From Thermohalobaculum sp039028795 (lineage in GTDB: Bacteria > Pseudomonadota > Alphaproteobacteria > Rhodobacterales > Rhodobacteraceae): a DNA stretch of 64,000 nt. The notes beneath the pieces are model-generated. The model ran no database searches, was not told the DNA's origin, and saw nothing but the letters and a program-made list of their open reading frames with translations. The position numbers and the translations under genes were made by a program. The stretch lies in NCBI GenBank assembly GCA_039028795.1, contig JBCCHJ010000001.1, positions 62,001-126,000 of the forward strand. The letters run 5' to 3'. This document shows positions 36,394 to 45,408 of the stretch, one piece after another. The first letter of the stretch is position 1; every line of letters starts with the position of its first letter.

Positions 36394-37806
36394 TCACCCT
36401 TGCGCTTTGGCTGCGATTTTTGCCGCATGCTGCCCGGCGAGGCGGCCAAAGGCGATGGCGGTTAACAATCCGTTTCCCGACAGGTACCCAGAGATGTGCG
36501 GCCCTGACACTCCGCATGCGGAACCTCCAGCAGCGAATACGTTAATATCAACGTTCTTCGTCTGAACGCGAGCATCTGGGCCGATCATCAGACCGCCCTG
36601 AGTGTGAAATAGTGCGCCAGTCACCTTAACTGCACAGAGTGGAGAGCCTAGCGGTGGCTGATAGGTAAAGTCCCGGCCGTGCGGGTCGACTTTCACTCCG
36701 CTAGTGAAGGCACGAACATCTTCTAGCGTTTGGGCGAGCCCAACCGGGTCGATCCCTGTGGATTTAGCCAGGCTGGAGGCATCCGAAGCCGTGAGAACGG
36801 CTCCTGTTGCTTCGGCGTCGCGGAAATCAGGAAAGCCGCAGGCCGTCTGATAGAGGCGCTGGTCAAAGATGCACCAGGCCAAGCCGTCAGTTTGGGCCAG
36901 AACATCAACCGATTGCTCGGAATAACCGCGATGCTCGTTCGAGAACCGCCGTCCTTCGGCATTTACCTGAATGCCACCCTCCATCATAAGGGCCCAGGTG
37001 ATCAGGGCCCCATGCGGGTGTGCCAGCGATCCGTGGCCTTGCGCCCCTGACAAGCAGCTGGTGTCAGCCCCAAGAGCATTGCCCCAGATCAGTGCATCGC
37101 CAACATTGCCGGAATGGCCCCAGTAGGGCGCGTCACTCATGATGGGGATATGCTGTCGAACCAAGTCGCGATTGGCCCCGAAGCCGCAGCAGGCCAGGAT
37201 CAAGGCACGGCACCCAATCTGTTCAGTGCACCCGTCTGATCGCACCACCCGGGCGCCCGCGATCAACCCATCCGAACCGGTGAAAAGTGTCGTCACACGG
37301 GCCCCGGTGGCGATCGGAATGCCGTGCGTGGCCGCGGCTGAAAGCAGCTGCTGAAGAAGCGCGGCCCCCGTGCGTTCGGGCACCGCATGCATGCGGTGCC
37401 TTCGATGCCCGGGATAGAGAAACCCGTCGAGCACCTGCCACTCCAGCCCATGTTCCTCCTCAAGCCAATCCAAGGCGGGTGCGATCTGCTGGGTGGCCAT
37501 CGCGACCAGCGACGGTTCGGCCAACCCAGCCGCCTTGGCCTGAATGTCTTCGGCGAAGATTTCTGTGCTGTCTTCGATGCCCTGGCGTGTTTGGGCAGCG
37601 GTCCCCGCGGCTGGGACGAAACCGGAAGACATGGATGTGGAACCTGTCGGCCGGTCATCGCGTTCAAGGACAAGAACCTTGGCCCCGGCATCGCGTGCGG
37701 CCAAGGCAGCCGTCACCCCCGCAGCCCCAGCGCCAATGATCAGGACGGGGACGGTTGTCTCGAAAACAACGCCCTCTGCGTGCAGCACTGTGGGATTATT
37801 TGGCAT
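36394..37806 (-). CDS. FAD-dependent oxidoreductase (fumarate reductase/KsdD-like flavoprotein)
   Basis: A 470-residue flavoprotein. An N-terminal Rossmann motif GAGAAG (about residues 24-30) is followed by an ERDDRPTGST segment and a C-terminal FAD-closing motif (FAAGGSACGV near 435), as in the FAD_binding_2 family (fumarate reductases, 3-ketosteroid dehydrogenases, tricarballylate dehydrogenase). Such enzymes insert or remove an alkene next to a carbonyl or carboxylate. It is the last gene of a ten-gene minus-strand operon and overlaps the preceding hydrolase gene by 11 bases. The substrate is unknown. Confidence 0.85.
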   Translation of the reverse strand: MPNNPTVLHAEGVVFETTVPVLIIGAGAAGVTAALAARDAGAKVLVLERDDRPTGSTSMSSGFVPAAGTAAQTRQGIEDSTEIFAEDIQAKAAGLAEPSLVAMATQQIAPALDWLEEEHGLEWQVLDGFLYPGHRRHRMHAVPERTGAALLQQLLSAAATHGIPIATGARVTTLFTGSDGLIAGARVVRSDGCTEQIGCRALILACCGFGANRDLVRQHIPIMSDAPYWGHSGNVGDALIWGNALGADTSCLSGAQGHGSLAHPHGALITWALMMEGGIQVNAEGRRFSNEHRGYSEQSVDVLAQTDGLAWCIFDQRLYQTACGFPDFRDAEATGAVLTASDASSLAKSTGIDPVGLAQTLEDVRAFTSGVKVDPHGRDFTYQPPLGSPLCAVKVTGALFHTQGGLMIGPDARVQTKNVDINVFAAGGSACGVSGPHISGYLSGNGLLTAIAFGRLAGQHAAKIAAKAQG

Positions 37807-38407
37807 CGGCCCATGCCTGCGCCTCGGCCACCGTCATAACCGGAGAGATCGTGGCAAGGGACCCCAAGGCAGCTTCGTGGGCCGCGGAAAAAAACGCAGC
37901 ACATCCATCCGACAGTACGATGGTGTGAAAGTCCCGCACATGGGCATCGCGCACGGTCGAGGCGACGCCGCCATTGGTCACGATCCCCGCAATCAAAAGG
38001 GTCGAGATCCCAGCGCGTTGGAGGCAGAACTGCAACCGCGATTGGTAAAAGGCAGAGTAGGCGATCTTCTCGACCGCAATATCGACGGGCTGTAGTTCAT
38101 CGACAATCTGGTTGCCCCAAGAGCCCGGCGCAAAATCGCCCTTGGTCAGAAAGGGCCGCATCCGGGCGAGGTGATCAGAGATGAAGGGGGCCCCCTCTCG
38201 CCCCGGCACCAGGGTGAATTGTGTCGAAACCACCCAACCACCCTTCTCGCGGACCGCCGTGGCCAGGGGCGACAAACGGTTGGGCAATGCCGCAATGTCG
38301 ACCGACGTTTGCCCGCCCCGCGCATAAGCGCCGTTGGGGTGGATAAAGTCGTTCTGCAGATCGACGAGCAGAAGTGCCGTCCTGGCAGGATCGATTTGGT
38401 CCGTCAT
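37796..38407 (-). CDS. Isochorismatase-family hydrolase lacking the usual catalytic cysteine
   Basis: A 203-residue protein of the isochorismatase/cysteine hydrolase superfamily. Asp16 (VDLQND) and Lys114 (EKIAYSAF) of the usual Asp-Lys-Cys triad are present, but the cysteine of the TN-x-C-V-x-S-T-x-RDA motif is Gly147 (TNGGVAST, codon at 37967-37969). Most relatives that hydrolyse amides (maleamate, N-carbamoylsarcosine, nicotinamide) need the cysteine; true isochorismatases such as PhzD also lack it and cleave a vinyl ether. No phenazine or siderophore genes are near. It overlaps HyuA by 4 bases, so it belongs to the operon. Confidence 0.85.
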   Translation of the reverse strand: MTDQIDPARTALLLVDLQNDFIHPNGAYARGGQTSVDIAALPNRLSPLATAVREKGGWVVSTQFTLVPGREGAPFISDHLARMRPFLTKGDFAPGSWGNQIVDELQPVDIAVEKIAYSAFYQSRLQFCLQRAGISTLLIAGIVTNGGVASTVRDAHVRDFHTIVLSDGCAAFFSAAHEAALGSLATISPVMTVAEAQAWADAK

Positions 38408-40446
38408 GTATCCTCGGTGATGATCAAGTTGCCGTGGCGGTCGACCCGGCCTGTCAGCCCGGGATCGAGGAAGATGGTGGTATCGTTCTGTTCCAGGATG
38501 GCCGGGCCTTGGATTTGCGCGTCTACGGCCAGGGCCAGGCGGTCATATACTGGGGCCTGATGCGTCCGCCCCTCTGCGGTGACCGATCGCTTTCCTATTA
38601 TACAATCGGCAGCTGGGCGCCCATCAACGGGTGTGAACACGTTCATGTCAAAGGCTTCACGGCGACCGACTACGGCGATCCGGTGGTTCATGACACGGGT
38701 TGCTGCCCCTTCAAGTAGGCGGCCATAGGCCGCGAGATAGGTGCGGTCGAAGGCCCGCGAAATGTCGTCACGGGTTAAACTGGCGGTGACGTCAAGGGGA
38801 ACCGCCAAAGTATGCGTTTGACCGACGTAAAGCATGTCCAACTCTGCGATGCGATCCGTGCGTTCGACGGTAATATTTGATTCGGCTAAACGTCTCTCCA
38901 GCGCCTCGGTAGTAGCGATCATTTCGTCGGCCAGCGCAGCTGCGTCGAGACCCTCTAAAGCCGCATTTACGGTTTGCACCCGATCGTGGCGCATATCGGC
39001 GACCACGCAGCCCAAGGCGGATGTCACGCCGGGGAACCGCGGAACCAGAGTACGGCCCAATCCGACATCGCGCATCAAGGCACCTGCGTGCAGAGCACCG
39101 CCGCCACCAAAGGGCATGGCGGTGAACTTGGCGGGATCGTGCCCGCGCTCGATCGAGACAAGCCGGATTGCCCCAGCCATCTTGGCGTTCGCAACCTTCA
39201 AAATTGCTTCTGCGGCTGCAAGTGTGTCCAGGCCAAGCGGGGTGGCGATGTGGTCTGCAATCGCTGCTTGCGCGGCGTCGATGTCCAGACGGTCGAGCTT
39301 ACCGCCAATCGGCCGGTCTGGGTTGATCCGACCCAGGACCAGGTTGGCATCGGTCGTGGTGGGCCGGGTGTTGCCCAGACCATAGCAAACAGGTCCCGGA
39401 TCCGATCCCGCGCTTTCCGGGCCAACCTGCAACAGCCCCCCGGCATCGACATAAGCGATAGATCCACCGCCCGCGCCGATGGTCGTGATCTCGATCATCG
39501 GTTGGCGGATGACCATACCAAAGTCGACCGAGGCCTGGGCTGACAGTGCGGCTTCTCCGTCTGCGATCAGCGATACATCGAAACTTGTGCCGCCCATATC
39601 GCAGGTGATCACGTCCGGATAGCCCGCTGCATGCGCGATGGCTTTGGCGGCCATCACGCCGGCCGCGGGCCCGGAAAGTGCGGTCTTGACCGGTTGGGTT
39701 CGGGCAGCCTCGACGGTCATCACACCGCCATTCGATTGCACGATCAGGAGGTCGCCACCGGCACCCTGGCCCGTCAGCCCTTCGCGCAACCGAACAAGAT
39801 AAGAAGACACGACCGGTTGAAGATAGGCATTGAGGACGGCAGTCGAGCAACGCTCGAACTCTCGAATTTCGGGAAGGATCTCTGCAGCGGCGGTGACATC
39901 CGCTGTAGGCCAGATCTCGCGAACAGCAGCGGCGGCGTTGGCCTCGTTTTCTGGGTTGGCATATGCGTTTATGAACGCAACGGCGATCGACTGGCAGCCT
40001 TCGGCCAGCAGGGCTTTCGCCTGGACACGGACGGCATCGAGATCCACGGGCGTATGGACGGAACCATCCGCAAGCACACGTTCCGGGACTTCCCGGCGCA
40101 GGTCGCGTGGAACCACAGGTGTAAACTGGCCCCAAAGACCCCATGTGGTTGGCCGGTCCCGGCGCCGCATCTCCAAAACATCGCGGAAGCCTTCTGTCGT
40201 CAGGATACCGGTCTTGGCACCTTTCCGTTCCAAAAGTGCATTCGTCCCCGTAGTGGTGCCGTGAACAACGGTTGCGATCTGCGTGAAGTCATCGACCACC
40301 TGGGCAATGCCTGCAATGAACCCCTGCGATTGATCGTCAAGCGTGGTCGGCGTTTTGGCAATCGCCACCGTCCCGGTTTGACGGTCGGCCAGGAAGACAT
40401 CGGTGAAGGTGCCGCCGACATCGACCCCCAGGACAAAGCGGGTCAT
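38404..40446 (-). CDS. Hydantoinase/oxoprolinase subunit A (HyuA family)
   Basis: A 680-residue protein with the N-terminal ASKHA-type ATP motif GVDVGGTFTDV and the downstream DMGGTSFDV phosphate motif of the N-methylhydantoinase A/acetone carboxylase beta family. With HyuB it normally opens a cyclic amide, or carboxylates a ketone, with ATP hydrolysis. Start and stop overlap the neighbours as ATGA, so hyuB, hyuA and the hydrolase gene are coupled. The actual substrate (hydantoin, 5-oxoproline or other lactam) cannot be told. Confidence 0.9.
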   Translation of the reverse strand: MTRFVLGVDVGGTFTDVFLADRQTGTVAIAKTPTTLDDQSQGFIAGIAQVVDDFTQIATVVHGTTTGTNALLERKGAKTGILTTEGFRDVLEMRRRDRPTTWGLWGQFTPVVPRDLRREVPERVLADGSVHTPVDLDAVRVQAKALLAEGCQSIAVAFINAYANPENEANAAAAVREIWPTADVTAAAEILPEIREFERCSTAVLNAYLQPVVSSYLVRLREGLTGQGAGGDLLIVQSNGGVMTVEAARTQPVKTALSGPAAGVMAAKAIAHAAGYPDVITCDMGGTSFDVSLIADGEAALSAQASVDFGMVIRQPMIEITTIGAGGGSIAYVDAGGLLQVGPESAGSDPGPVCYGLGNTRPTTTDANLVLGRINPDRPIGGKLDRLDIDAAQAAIADHIATPLGLDTLAAAEAILKVANAKMAGAIRLVSIERGHDPAKFTAMPFGGGGALHAGALMRDVGLGRTLVPRFPGVTSALGCVVADMRHDRVQTVNAALEGLDAAALADEMIATTEALERRLAESNITVERTDRIAELDMLYVGQTHTLAVPLDVTASLTRDDISRAFDRTYLAAYGRLLEGAATRVMNHRIAVVGRREAFDMNVFTPVDGRPAADCIIGKRSVTAEGRTHQAPVYDRLALAVDAQIQGPAILEQNDTTIFLDPGLTGRVDRHGNLIITEDT

Positions 40447-42089
40447 GTGCCGGATCCGGTGGTGTAGCCCAGGGCATGGTCCTGTTCGTGCGCATCAGAG
40501 CTTCGCGCCTCGGGCGGACCGTAACCGCCGCCGCCCGGTGTTTCGAGCTTCAGCCGCTGCCCTGCCGACAATTTCGCACCGACCAGTTTCGAGGCCATCG
40601 GCGGGTCTGCCCAACCTTCCGCGGTTTGCCATTGAAAACGGGTGGTCTTGCCGTCGCCACCACCGACGACGCCACGGGGCGCGAAGCGACCCCGCTCGCC
40701 AAAAAGAAACAGATCCGCCTCTCCTACCAACAGCTCGATTTCGTAAATGGCGCCTAAGCCGCCTCGATGCTGGCCTGGGCCGCCCGAGTCGGGGCGCAGC
40801 GCCCATTGTGTAAAGCGTATGGGGTAGGCGGCTTCGAGGATTTCCAAAGGTGGTATGGTCGCGGTCGAGATCGGCGCATTGCCATGGGCCAATCCATCAC
40901 CTGCGGGCGAGCCGCCATGACCCCCGCCGAAGAACGAGAACATCACCCAGGGCGCGCCATCGCGCTGCCCCGCCAGCGAGAGCGCATTGATGGTGCCATA
41001 TGCGCATCCATTCGATCTATCGGGCGCAATCTGCGCCACCGCCAGGAAGACCACATCGATCAGACGCAAGATCGTCTCGGTATACCCGCCAACGGGTTTG
41101 GGCCGGGTTGCCGCCAGGATCGAACCATCGTCGATCAGGATCTCGATCGGGTCCAGCACACCGGCATTGGCAGGCACCTCGCCGAAGACGTGTTTCAAAG
41201 CGACATAGCACGCGGCCACGGTGGTCGAGCGGGAGATGTTGACAGGACCGGCACAGGCGGGTGCCGAACGGCGAAAGTCCAGGATCATCTGGTCGCCGGT
41301 CACTTCCAGATCCAATGCTATCTTAAGTGGCGCGTCGACCACGCCGTCATTGTCCAACCAATCATCGGCCGAAACTCGCCCATCGGGCAGCGCCGAGATT
41401 TCAGATCGCATGATCGCCGCGGCTCGGTCCTTCAAGGCACTCATTGCGTTCGAAACGGTGGCGTCGCCGTAATCGTCCAACAGCGACTCCATTCGCCGGA
41501 TGCCAAGATCCAGTGCATTGATCTGGGCGTTCAAGTCCCCCCAAGCGCTGTCAGGCAAGCGGGAATTGTGCGTCAGGATATCGACAATGTCGTCCTGCAG
41601 CACGCCCGCATCGAACAGCTTGACCGGTGGGATCAAAACGCCTTCCATATGGATATCGGTGGCACGCGGGTTGTAGTTTCCAGGTACGCCGCCGCCGACA
41701 TCACGCCAATGGCCGACCGAGGCGAGATAACAGAAAACCTGGCCATTCCGGATCAGCGGGCGCACCAGGCGCAGGTCGCTGAGATGAGTGCCGCTGTCAT
41801 AGGGTTCGTTGAAGATCCAGACATCGCCTTCTTTGGGTGTGCCCCGGGTGGCAGCCTTGTCGATAACGGCTTTCACAGCGAACGCCATGACACCGACAAA
41901 GATCGGCAGGCCGGATTTGCCCTGGGCCAACGTTTCCCCTGTCGCCGCGTCGTAGATCCCGTGACTGGCATCATGCGCCTCGGCGATGATCGGATTGAAG
42001 GCCGAACGAAAGAGGGTTGCATCCATCTCGTCGGCGATTTGTTCAAGCCGGCCCTTCAGGACGGCCAGGGTGACAGGGTCGAGGCTCAC
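40443..42089 (-). CDS. Hydantoinase/oxoprolinase subunit B (HyuB family)
   Basis: A 548-residue protein of the hydantoinase B/oxoprolinase/acetone carboxylase alpha family. It has the N-terminal LKGRLEQIADEM and HDASHG segments and a C-terminal glycine-rich GGGGYGPP motif. It forms an enzyme with HyuA, with which it overlaps by 4 bases; it also overlaps the preceding lyase gene by 4 bases. Confidence 0.9.
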   Translation of the reverse strand: MSLDPVTLAVLKGRLEQIADEMDATLFRSAFNPIIAEAHDASHGIYDAATGETLAQGKSGLPIFVGVMAFAVKAVIDKAATRGTPKEGDVWIFNEPYDSGTHLSDLRLVRPLIRNGQVFCYLASVGHWRDVGGGVPGNYNPRATDIHMEGVLIPPVKLFDAGVLQDDIVDILTHNSRLPDSAWGDLNAQINALDLGIRRMESLLDDYGDATVSNAMSALKDRAAAIMRSEISALPDGRVSADDWLDNDGVVDAPLKIALDLEVTGDQMILDFRRSAPACAGPVNISRSTTVAACYVALKHVFGEVPANAGVLDPIEILIDDGSILAATRPKPVGGYTETILRLIDVVFLAVAQIAPDRSNGCAYGTINALSLAGQRDGAPWVMFSFFGGGHGGSPAGDGLAHGNAPISTATIPPLEILEAAYPIRFTQWALRPDSGGPGQHRGGLGAIYEIELLVGEADLFLFGERGRFAPRGVVGGGDGKTTRFQWQTAEGWADPPMASKLVGAKLSAGQRLKLETPGGGGYGPPEARSSDAHEQDHALGYTTGSGT

Positions 42090-42952
42090 GTCGCATCCCC
42101 ATCGTAACGCGCTCCGACGGCTAGGATCTCATCCGTGCCGACTATCTGACCGAGACCTTCGAAATCCAACATGCGGTCTGCGAAGGCCGCTGTCGTGCCC
42201 TCGGCGACCAGGCTGGTGTAGAAATCCCGGGCCTGCGCGGCCAGTGCCCGGACAATGCCAGCGGGGAAGATGACCAGCGCAAACCCCATTTGCTGCAGAT
42301 CAGCGGCTGATTTCAGCGGAGTTCTACCCCCTTCGACCATATTGGCCATCACCGGGACCTGACCTGACAGGGTGTCCACAGCGGTCCGCATCTGATCCTC
42401 GGAGGTCAGCGCGTCGAGGAAGATCATATCTGCGCCGGCCTCGACATAAGCTGTTGCGCGATCCAGCGCAGCCGGGAAACCCTCGACGGCCAAAGCATCT
42501 GTACGGGCAATGATCAGGAATTGGTCAGACACCCGTGCATCCAGCGCCGCCTTCAGCTTGCCGACCATCTCGGAACACGGGATGACCTGCTTACCGCTAA
42601 GATGGCCGCACCGTTTCGGCATAGATTGATCTTCGATCTGCACAGCCGTCGCGCCCGCACGTTCGAAAACCCGCACGGTACGTTGGACATTCAGGGCATT
42701 CCCAAACCCGGTATCGGCGTCGACAATCAGCGGCAACGCGGTACGGTCGCGCACGACACCCACCGTGTCGGCCACTTCGGCCATAGAAACCAGTCCGATG
42801 TCGGGACGGCCGAAGCGCGTATAGGCAATCCCGGCACCAGACAGATAGAGCGTCTCGGCCCCGGCCTGCTCGGCAATCGTTGCGGTCAACCCGTCGTAAA
42901 CGCCCGGGGTTAGGACGATGGGTTTACGGGTTAGGCGGTCTTTCAGGGTCAT
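42086..42952 (-). CDS. Isocitrate lyase/PEP mutase-family lyase
   Basis: A 288-residue TIM-barrel enzyme of the isocitrate lyase/PEP mutase superfamily. The catalytic loop PKRCGH (about residues 112-117) keeps the cysteine used by the C-C lyases of the family (2-methylisocitrate lyase, 2,3-dimethylmalate lyase, oxaloacetate decarboxylase). The metal-site region DADTGFG and the later ARTDALA segment are present. The cysteine argues for a lyase rather than a phosphonate mutase. It lies between the ABC importer genes and hyuB in the same operon, so it may cleave a 2-hydroxy-diacid late in the pathway. Confidence 0.88.
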   Translation of the reverse strand: MTLKDRLTRKPIVLTPGVYDGLTATIAEQAGAETLYLSGAGIAYTRFGRPDIGLVSMAEVADTVGVVRDRTALPLIVDADTGFGNALNVQRTVRVFERAGATAVQIEDQSMPKRCGHLSGKQVIPCSEMVGKLKAALDARVSDQFLIIARTDALAVEGFPAALDRATAYVEAGADMIFLDALTSEDQMRTAVDTLSGQVPVMANMVEGGRTPLKSAADLQQMGFALVIFPAGIVRALAAQARDFYTSLVAEGTTAAFADRMLDFEGLGQIVGTDEILAVGARYDGDAT

Positions 42953-42969
42953 CTCATTCTACCTTCCCG

Positions 42970-43671
42970 TCAAATGCCGAGATAGGACCGTTGCAGGTCC
43001 GGACTGTCCATAAGTTCGGTGGCGGACCCTTGCATAGCCACAACACCATTCTCCAACACATAGGCCCGGTCGGCGATTTCGAGCGACTGAGCCACGTTCT
43101 GTTCGACCAGCAGGATCGTCAGCCCTTCGGCATTAAGACGTTGGATCAGGGCGAACATCTCTTCGACCAAAAGCGGCGAAAGGCCCAGCGACGGCTCGTC
43201 CAAGATCAGAAGCTTTGGCTCACCCATCAATCCGCGCCCAATCGCAAGCATCTGCTGCTCGCCGCCCGAAAGCGTGCCCGCCAATTGGCCCTGGCGTTCG
43301 GCCAAGCGCGGGAAGATTTCATAGGCCCGGTCGATGTTCTGTGGCCGTCGGTCACGACCGCGGCGATAGCCACCCAGCATCAGATTTTCGATCACCGACA
43401 GGTTGGGAAAGATCTTTCGCCCTTCTGGCACATGGATCAGGCCCTGGGCGATGATATCGCGCGGGCGCGTGCCGGTTATGTTTTGCCCATCGAACAAGAT
43501 CGTGCCGCCGGTTGGGCGCACGACACCAGAGAGCGCGTTGTTCAGTGTAGATTTGCCAGCGCCATTGGCACCGAGCACGGCGACGATTTCACCTCTTGAG
43601 AGCGAGACATCGATGCCGCGCAGCACTTCCATCTGGCCGTATCCGGCGCGGAGCGACTGGACCTCAAGCAT
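42970..43671 (-). CDS. livF: Branched-chain amino-acid-type ABC transporter ATPase LivF
   Basis: A 233-residue ABC ATPase with Walker A GANGAGKST (about residues 36-44), signature LSGGEQQML and Walker B LLILDEPSLGL. Length and partner place it as LivF. It overlaps livG by 8 bases. Like other members of the set it may import amino acids, amides or aromatic acids; the name gives family only, not substrate. Confidence 0.92.
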   Translation of the reverse strand: MLEVQSLRAGYGQMEVLRGIDVSLSRGEIVAVLGANGAGKSTLNNALSGVVRPTGGTILFDGQNITGTRPRDIIAQGLIHVPEGRKIFPNLSVIENLMLGGYRRGRDRRPQNIDRAYEIFPRLAERQGQLAGTLSGGEQQMLAIGRGLMGEPKLLILDEPSLGLSPLLVEEMFALIQRLNAEGLTILLVEQNVAQSLEIADRAYVLENGVVAMQGSATELMDSPDLQRSYLGI

Positions 43672-44404
43672 CGGTCCGCGCCTTCAATCGCTTTGCCATG
43701 CCAGGTCCCAGATAGGCCTCGATCACGGCAGGGTCCTGGACAATCTGCTGCGGGGTCCCCTCGGCGATGATCTTACCCTGAGACAGAACATAGGCGCGGT
43801 CCGACAGGTTCATAACCGCCTGCATCACATGCTCGATCAGCAGGATCGTAACACCCTGATCGCGAAGGGTCTGGATTGTAGGCGTGATCTCTTCGATCTC
43901 GGTCGGGTTGAGCCCTGCCATCACCTCGTCAAGCAGCAGCAAGACGGGGTCCGTGGCCACGGCCCGCGCGACCTCCAGCCGTTTACGCCCGGCCACAGGC
44001 AACTCCCCGGCAATCTGATCTAGAAGCGGGGCCATGCCCAGTGCCTCGGCAACCGTTTCGGCCTTTGTGGTCGCCTCGCGGCGCGAACGGATACGGGTAT
44101 GGGCGGCGATGGTGATATTCTCGCGCACGGTCAGGGTCGGGAACGGACGCACGATCTGGAATGTGCGGACAAGGCCCTGTGCCGCAAGCTGATGCGGGCG
44201 CAGGCCTATCACATCCTTATGCCGGTATTGCACGGCACCTTCGTCCGGCCGAAGAAACCCAGAGATCAACGCAAACAAGGTCGTCTTACCCGCGCCGTTC
44301 GGTCCAATCAGCGAGACGATCTCGCCCCGTTGCACTTTGAGCGATGCATCGTTCACGGCAACCAGCCCGCCAAAGCGTTTGGTGAGGTTCTGCACATCAA
44401 GCAT
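43664..44404 (-). CDS. livG: Branched-chain amino-acid-type ABC transporter ATPase LivG
   Basis: A 246-residue ABC ATPase with Walker A GPNGAGKTT, a degenerate signature (VAGRKRLEVARA) of the LivG type and Walker B LLLLDEVMAGL. The C-terminal extension (GTPQQIVQDPAVIEAYLG) is typical of LivG. It shares one base with livM (TGATG). Confidence 0.92.
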   Translation of the reverse strand: MLDVQNLTKRFGGLVAVNDASLKVQRGEIVSLIGPNGAGKTTLFALISGFLRPDEGAVQYRHKDVIGLRPHQLAAQGLVRTFQIVRPFPTLTVRENITIAAHTRIRSRREATTKAETVAEALGMAPLLDQIAGELPVAGRKRLEVARAVATDPVLLLLDEVMAGLNPTEIEEITPTIQTLRDQGVTILLIEHVMQAVMNLSDRAYVLSQGKIIAEGTPQQIVQDPAVIEAYLGPGMAKRLKARTDA

Positions 44405-45408
44405 CAGCGACCCCTCCTGCCCAGGAGATTTGTGAACAGCCCAACGATACCCCTTGGTAGGAAGGCAAGCACCAGGACAAGCATGACGCCGTAAAGGATC
44501 AGGTCGAGCCCCGGCGCCGATGTGCCTGCGGCTGCGATCACGCCCTTTGCACCTTCACCGACACCATGCAGGAAGAATGCGCCGACGACGGGTCCTGCAA
44601 CGGTTCCAAGTCCGCCAATGATCGGGGCAACCAAAGCCTCGACCGACTTACCTGGACCGTACGCAATACCAGGATCGACGAAGAGGAACTTCTGCACATA
44701 ATAAACCCCCGCCGAGGCGGCGATTGCACCCGAGAGGCAGATTGCCTGCATCTTGACCTGGAAGGCGTTGACGCCCAGCGCTTCGGCGGCATCCTCGTTT
44801 TCACGCACGGAAAGAAGCTGTGCGCCGAAACGCCCGGCCTCCATGCGCCATGTTAGCACGCAGGCAACAACCAGCAGGAAGAGAACGGTATAGTAGTAGC
44901 CCGCATGGCTGAGAAACGGGCCCGCGAATGTGAACTGAAAGGTGCTCAACGCCTGGGCCGGATCCTGGTTCAGCGTCAGTTGGATACCGCGACCGCCTTC
45001 CGTAATGCTGACCAGCGAGCGGGCCAATACATGGAACGCCTCGGCAAAAGCCAGGGTTATCAACGCAAAATAGGATCCCCGCAGGCCGTATCGAAAACTG
45101 AGGAAGCCAATGAACGAACCCACCAGCGCCCCAAAGGCAATGGCAAAGGGGGCGGCGGCCCAAGGACCGAGCCCATAGCGGAATTGCAGCATGGCTTGGA
45201 TGTAGGCACCTGTGCCGAAGAAGACAGCGTGCCCGAAAGAGTATTGCCCCCCATAACCGCCCAAGATGTTCCAAGCTTGCCCCAAAAGGCTGACAAAGAG
45301 GGTCAGTTCGACAAAATCCAGCCAGCGCCCCGAATGGATGAAAAACGGTAACAGAGCCGCGATGGCGATGGCGACAGTCCAGCCGATCAGACGGGTCGGG
45401 GTGTTCAT
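44404..45408 (-). CDS. livM: Branched-chain amino-acid-type ABC permease LivM
   Basis: A 334-residue permease with about nine to ten hydrophobic helices. The ATG at 45408 overlaps the livH stop (ATGA); about 89 further in-frame codons upstream are a shadow of livH. The GGYGGQYSFGHAVFFGTGAY and GGLGTVAGPVVGA motifs are typical of LivM. It forms the membrane channel with LivH. Confidence 0.92.
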   Translation of the reverse strand: MNTPTRLIGWTVAIAIAALLPFFIHSGRWLDFVELTLFVSLLGQAWNILGGYGGQYSFGHAVFFGTGAYIQAMLQFRYGLGPWAAAPFAIAFGALVGSFIGFLSFRYGLRGSYFALITLAFAEAFHVLARSLVSITEGGRGIQLTLNQDPAQALSTFQFTFAGPFLSHAGYYYTVLFLLVVACVLTWRMEAGRFGAQLLSVRENEDAAEALGVNAFQVKMQAICLSGAIAASAGVYYVQKFLFVDPGIAYGPGKSVEALVAPIIGGLGTVAGPVVGAFFLHGVGEGAKGVIAAAGTSAPGLDLILYGVMLVLVLAFLPRGIVGLFTNLLGRRGR

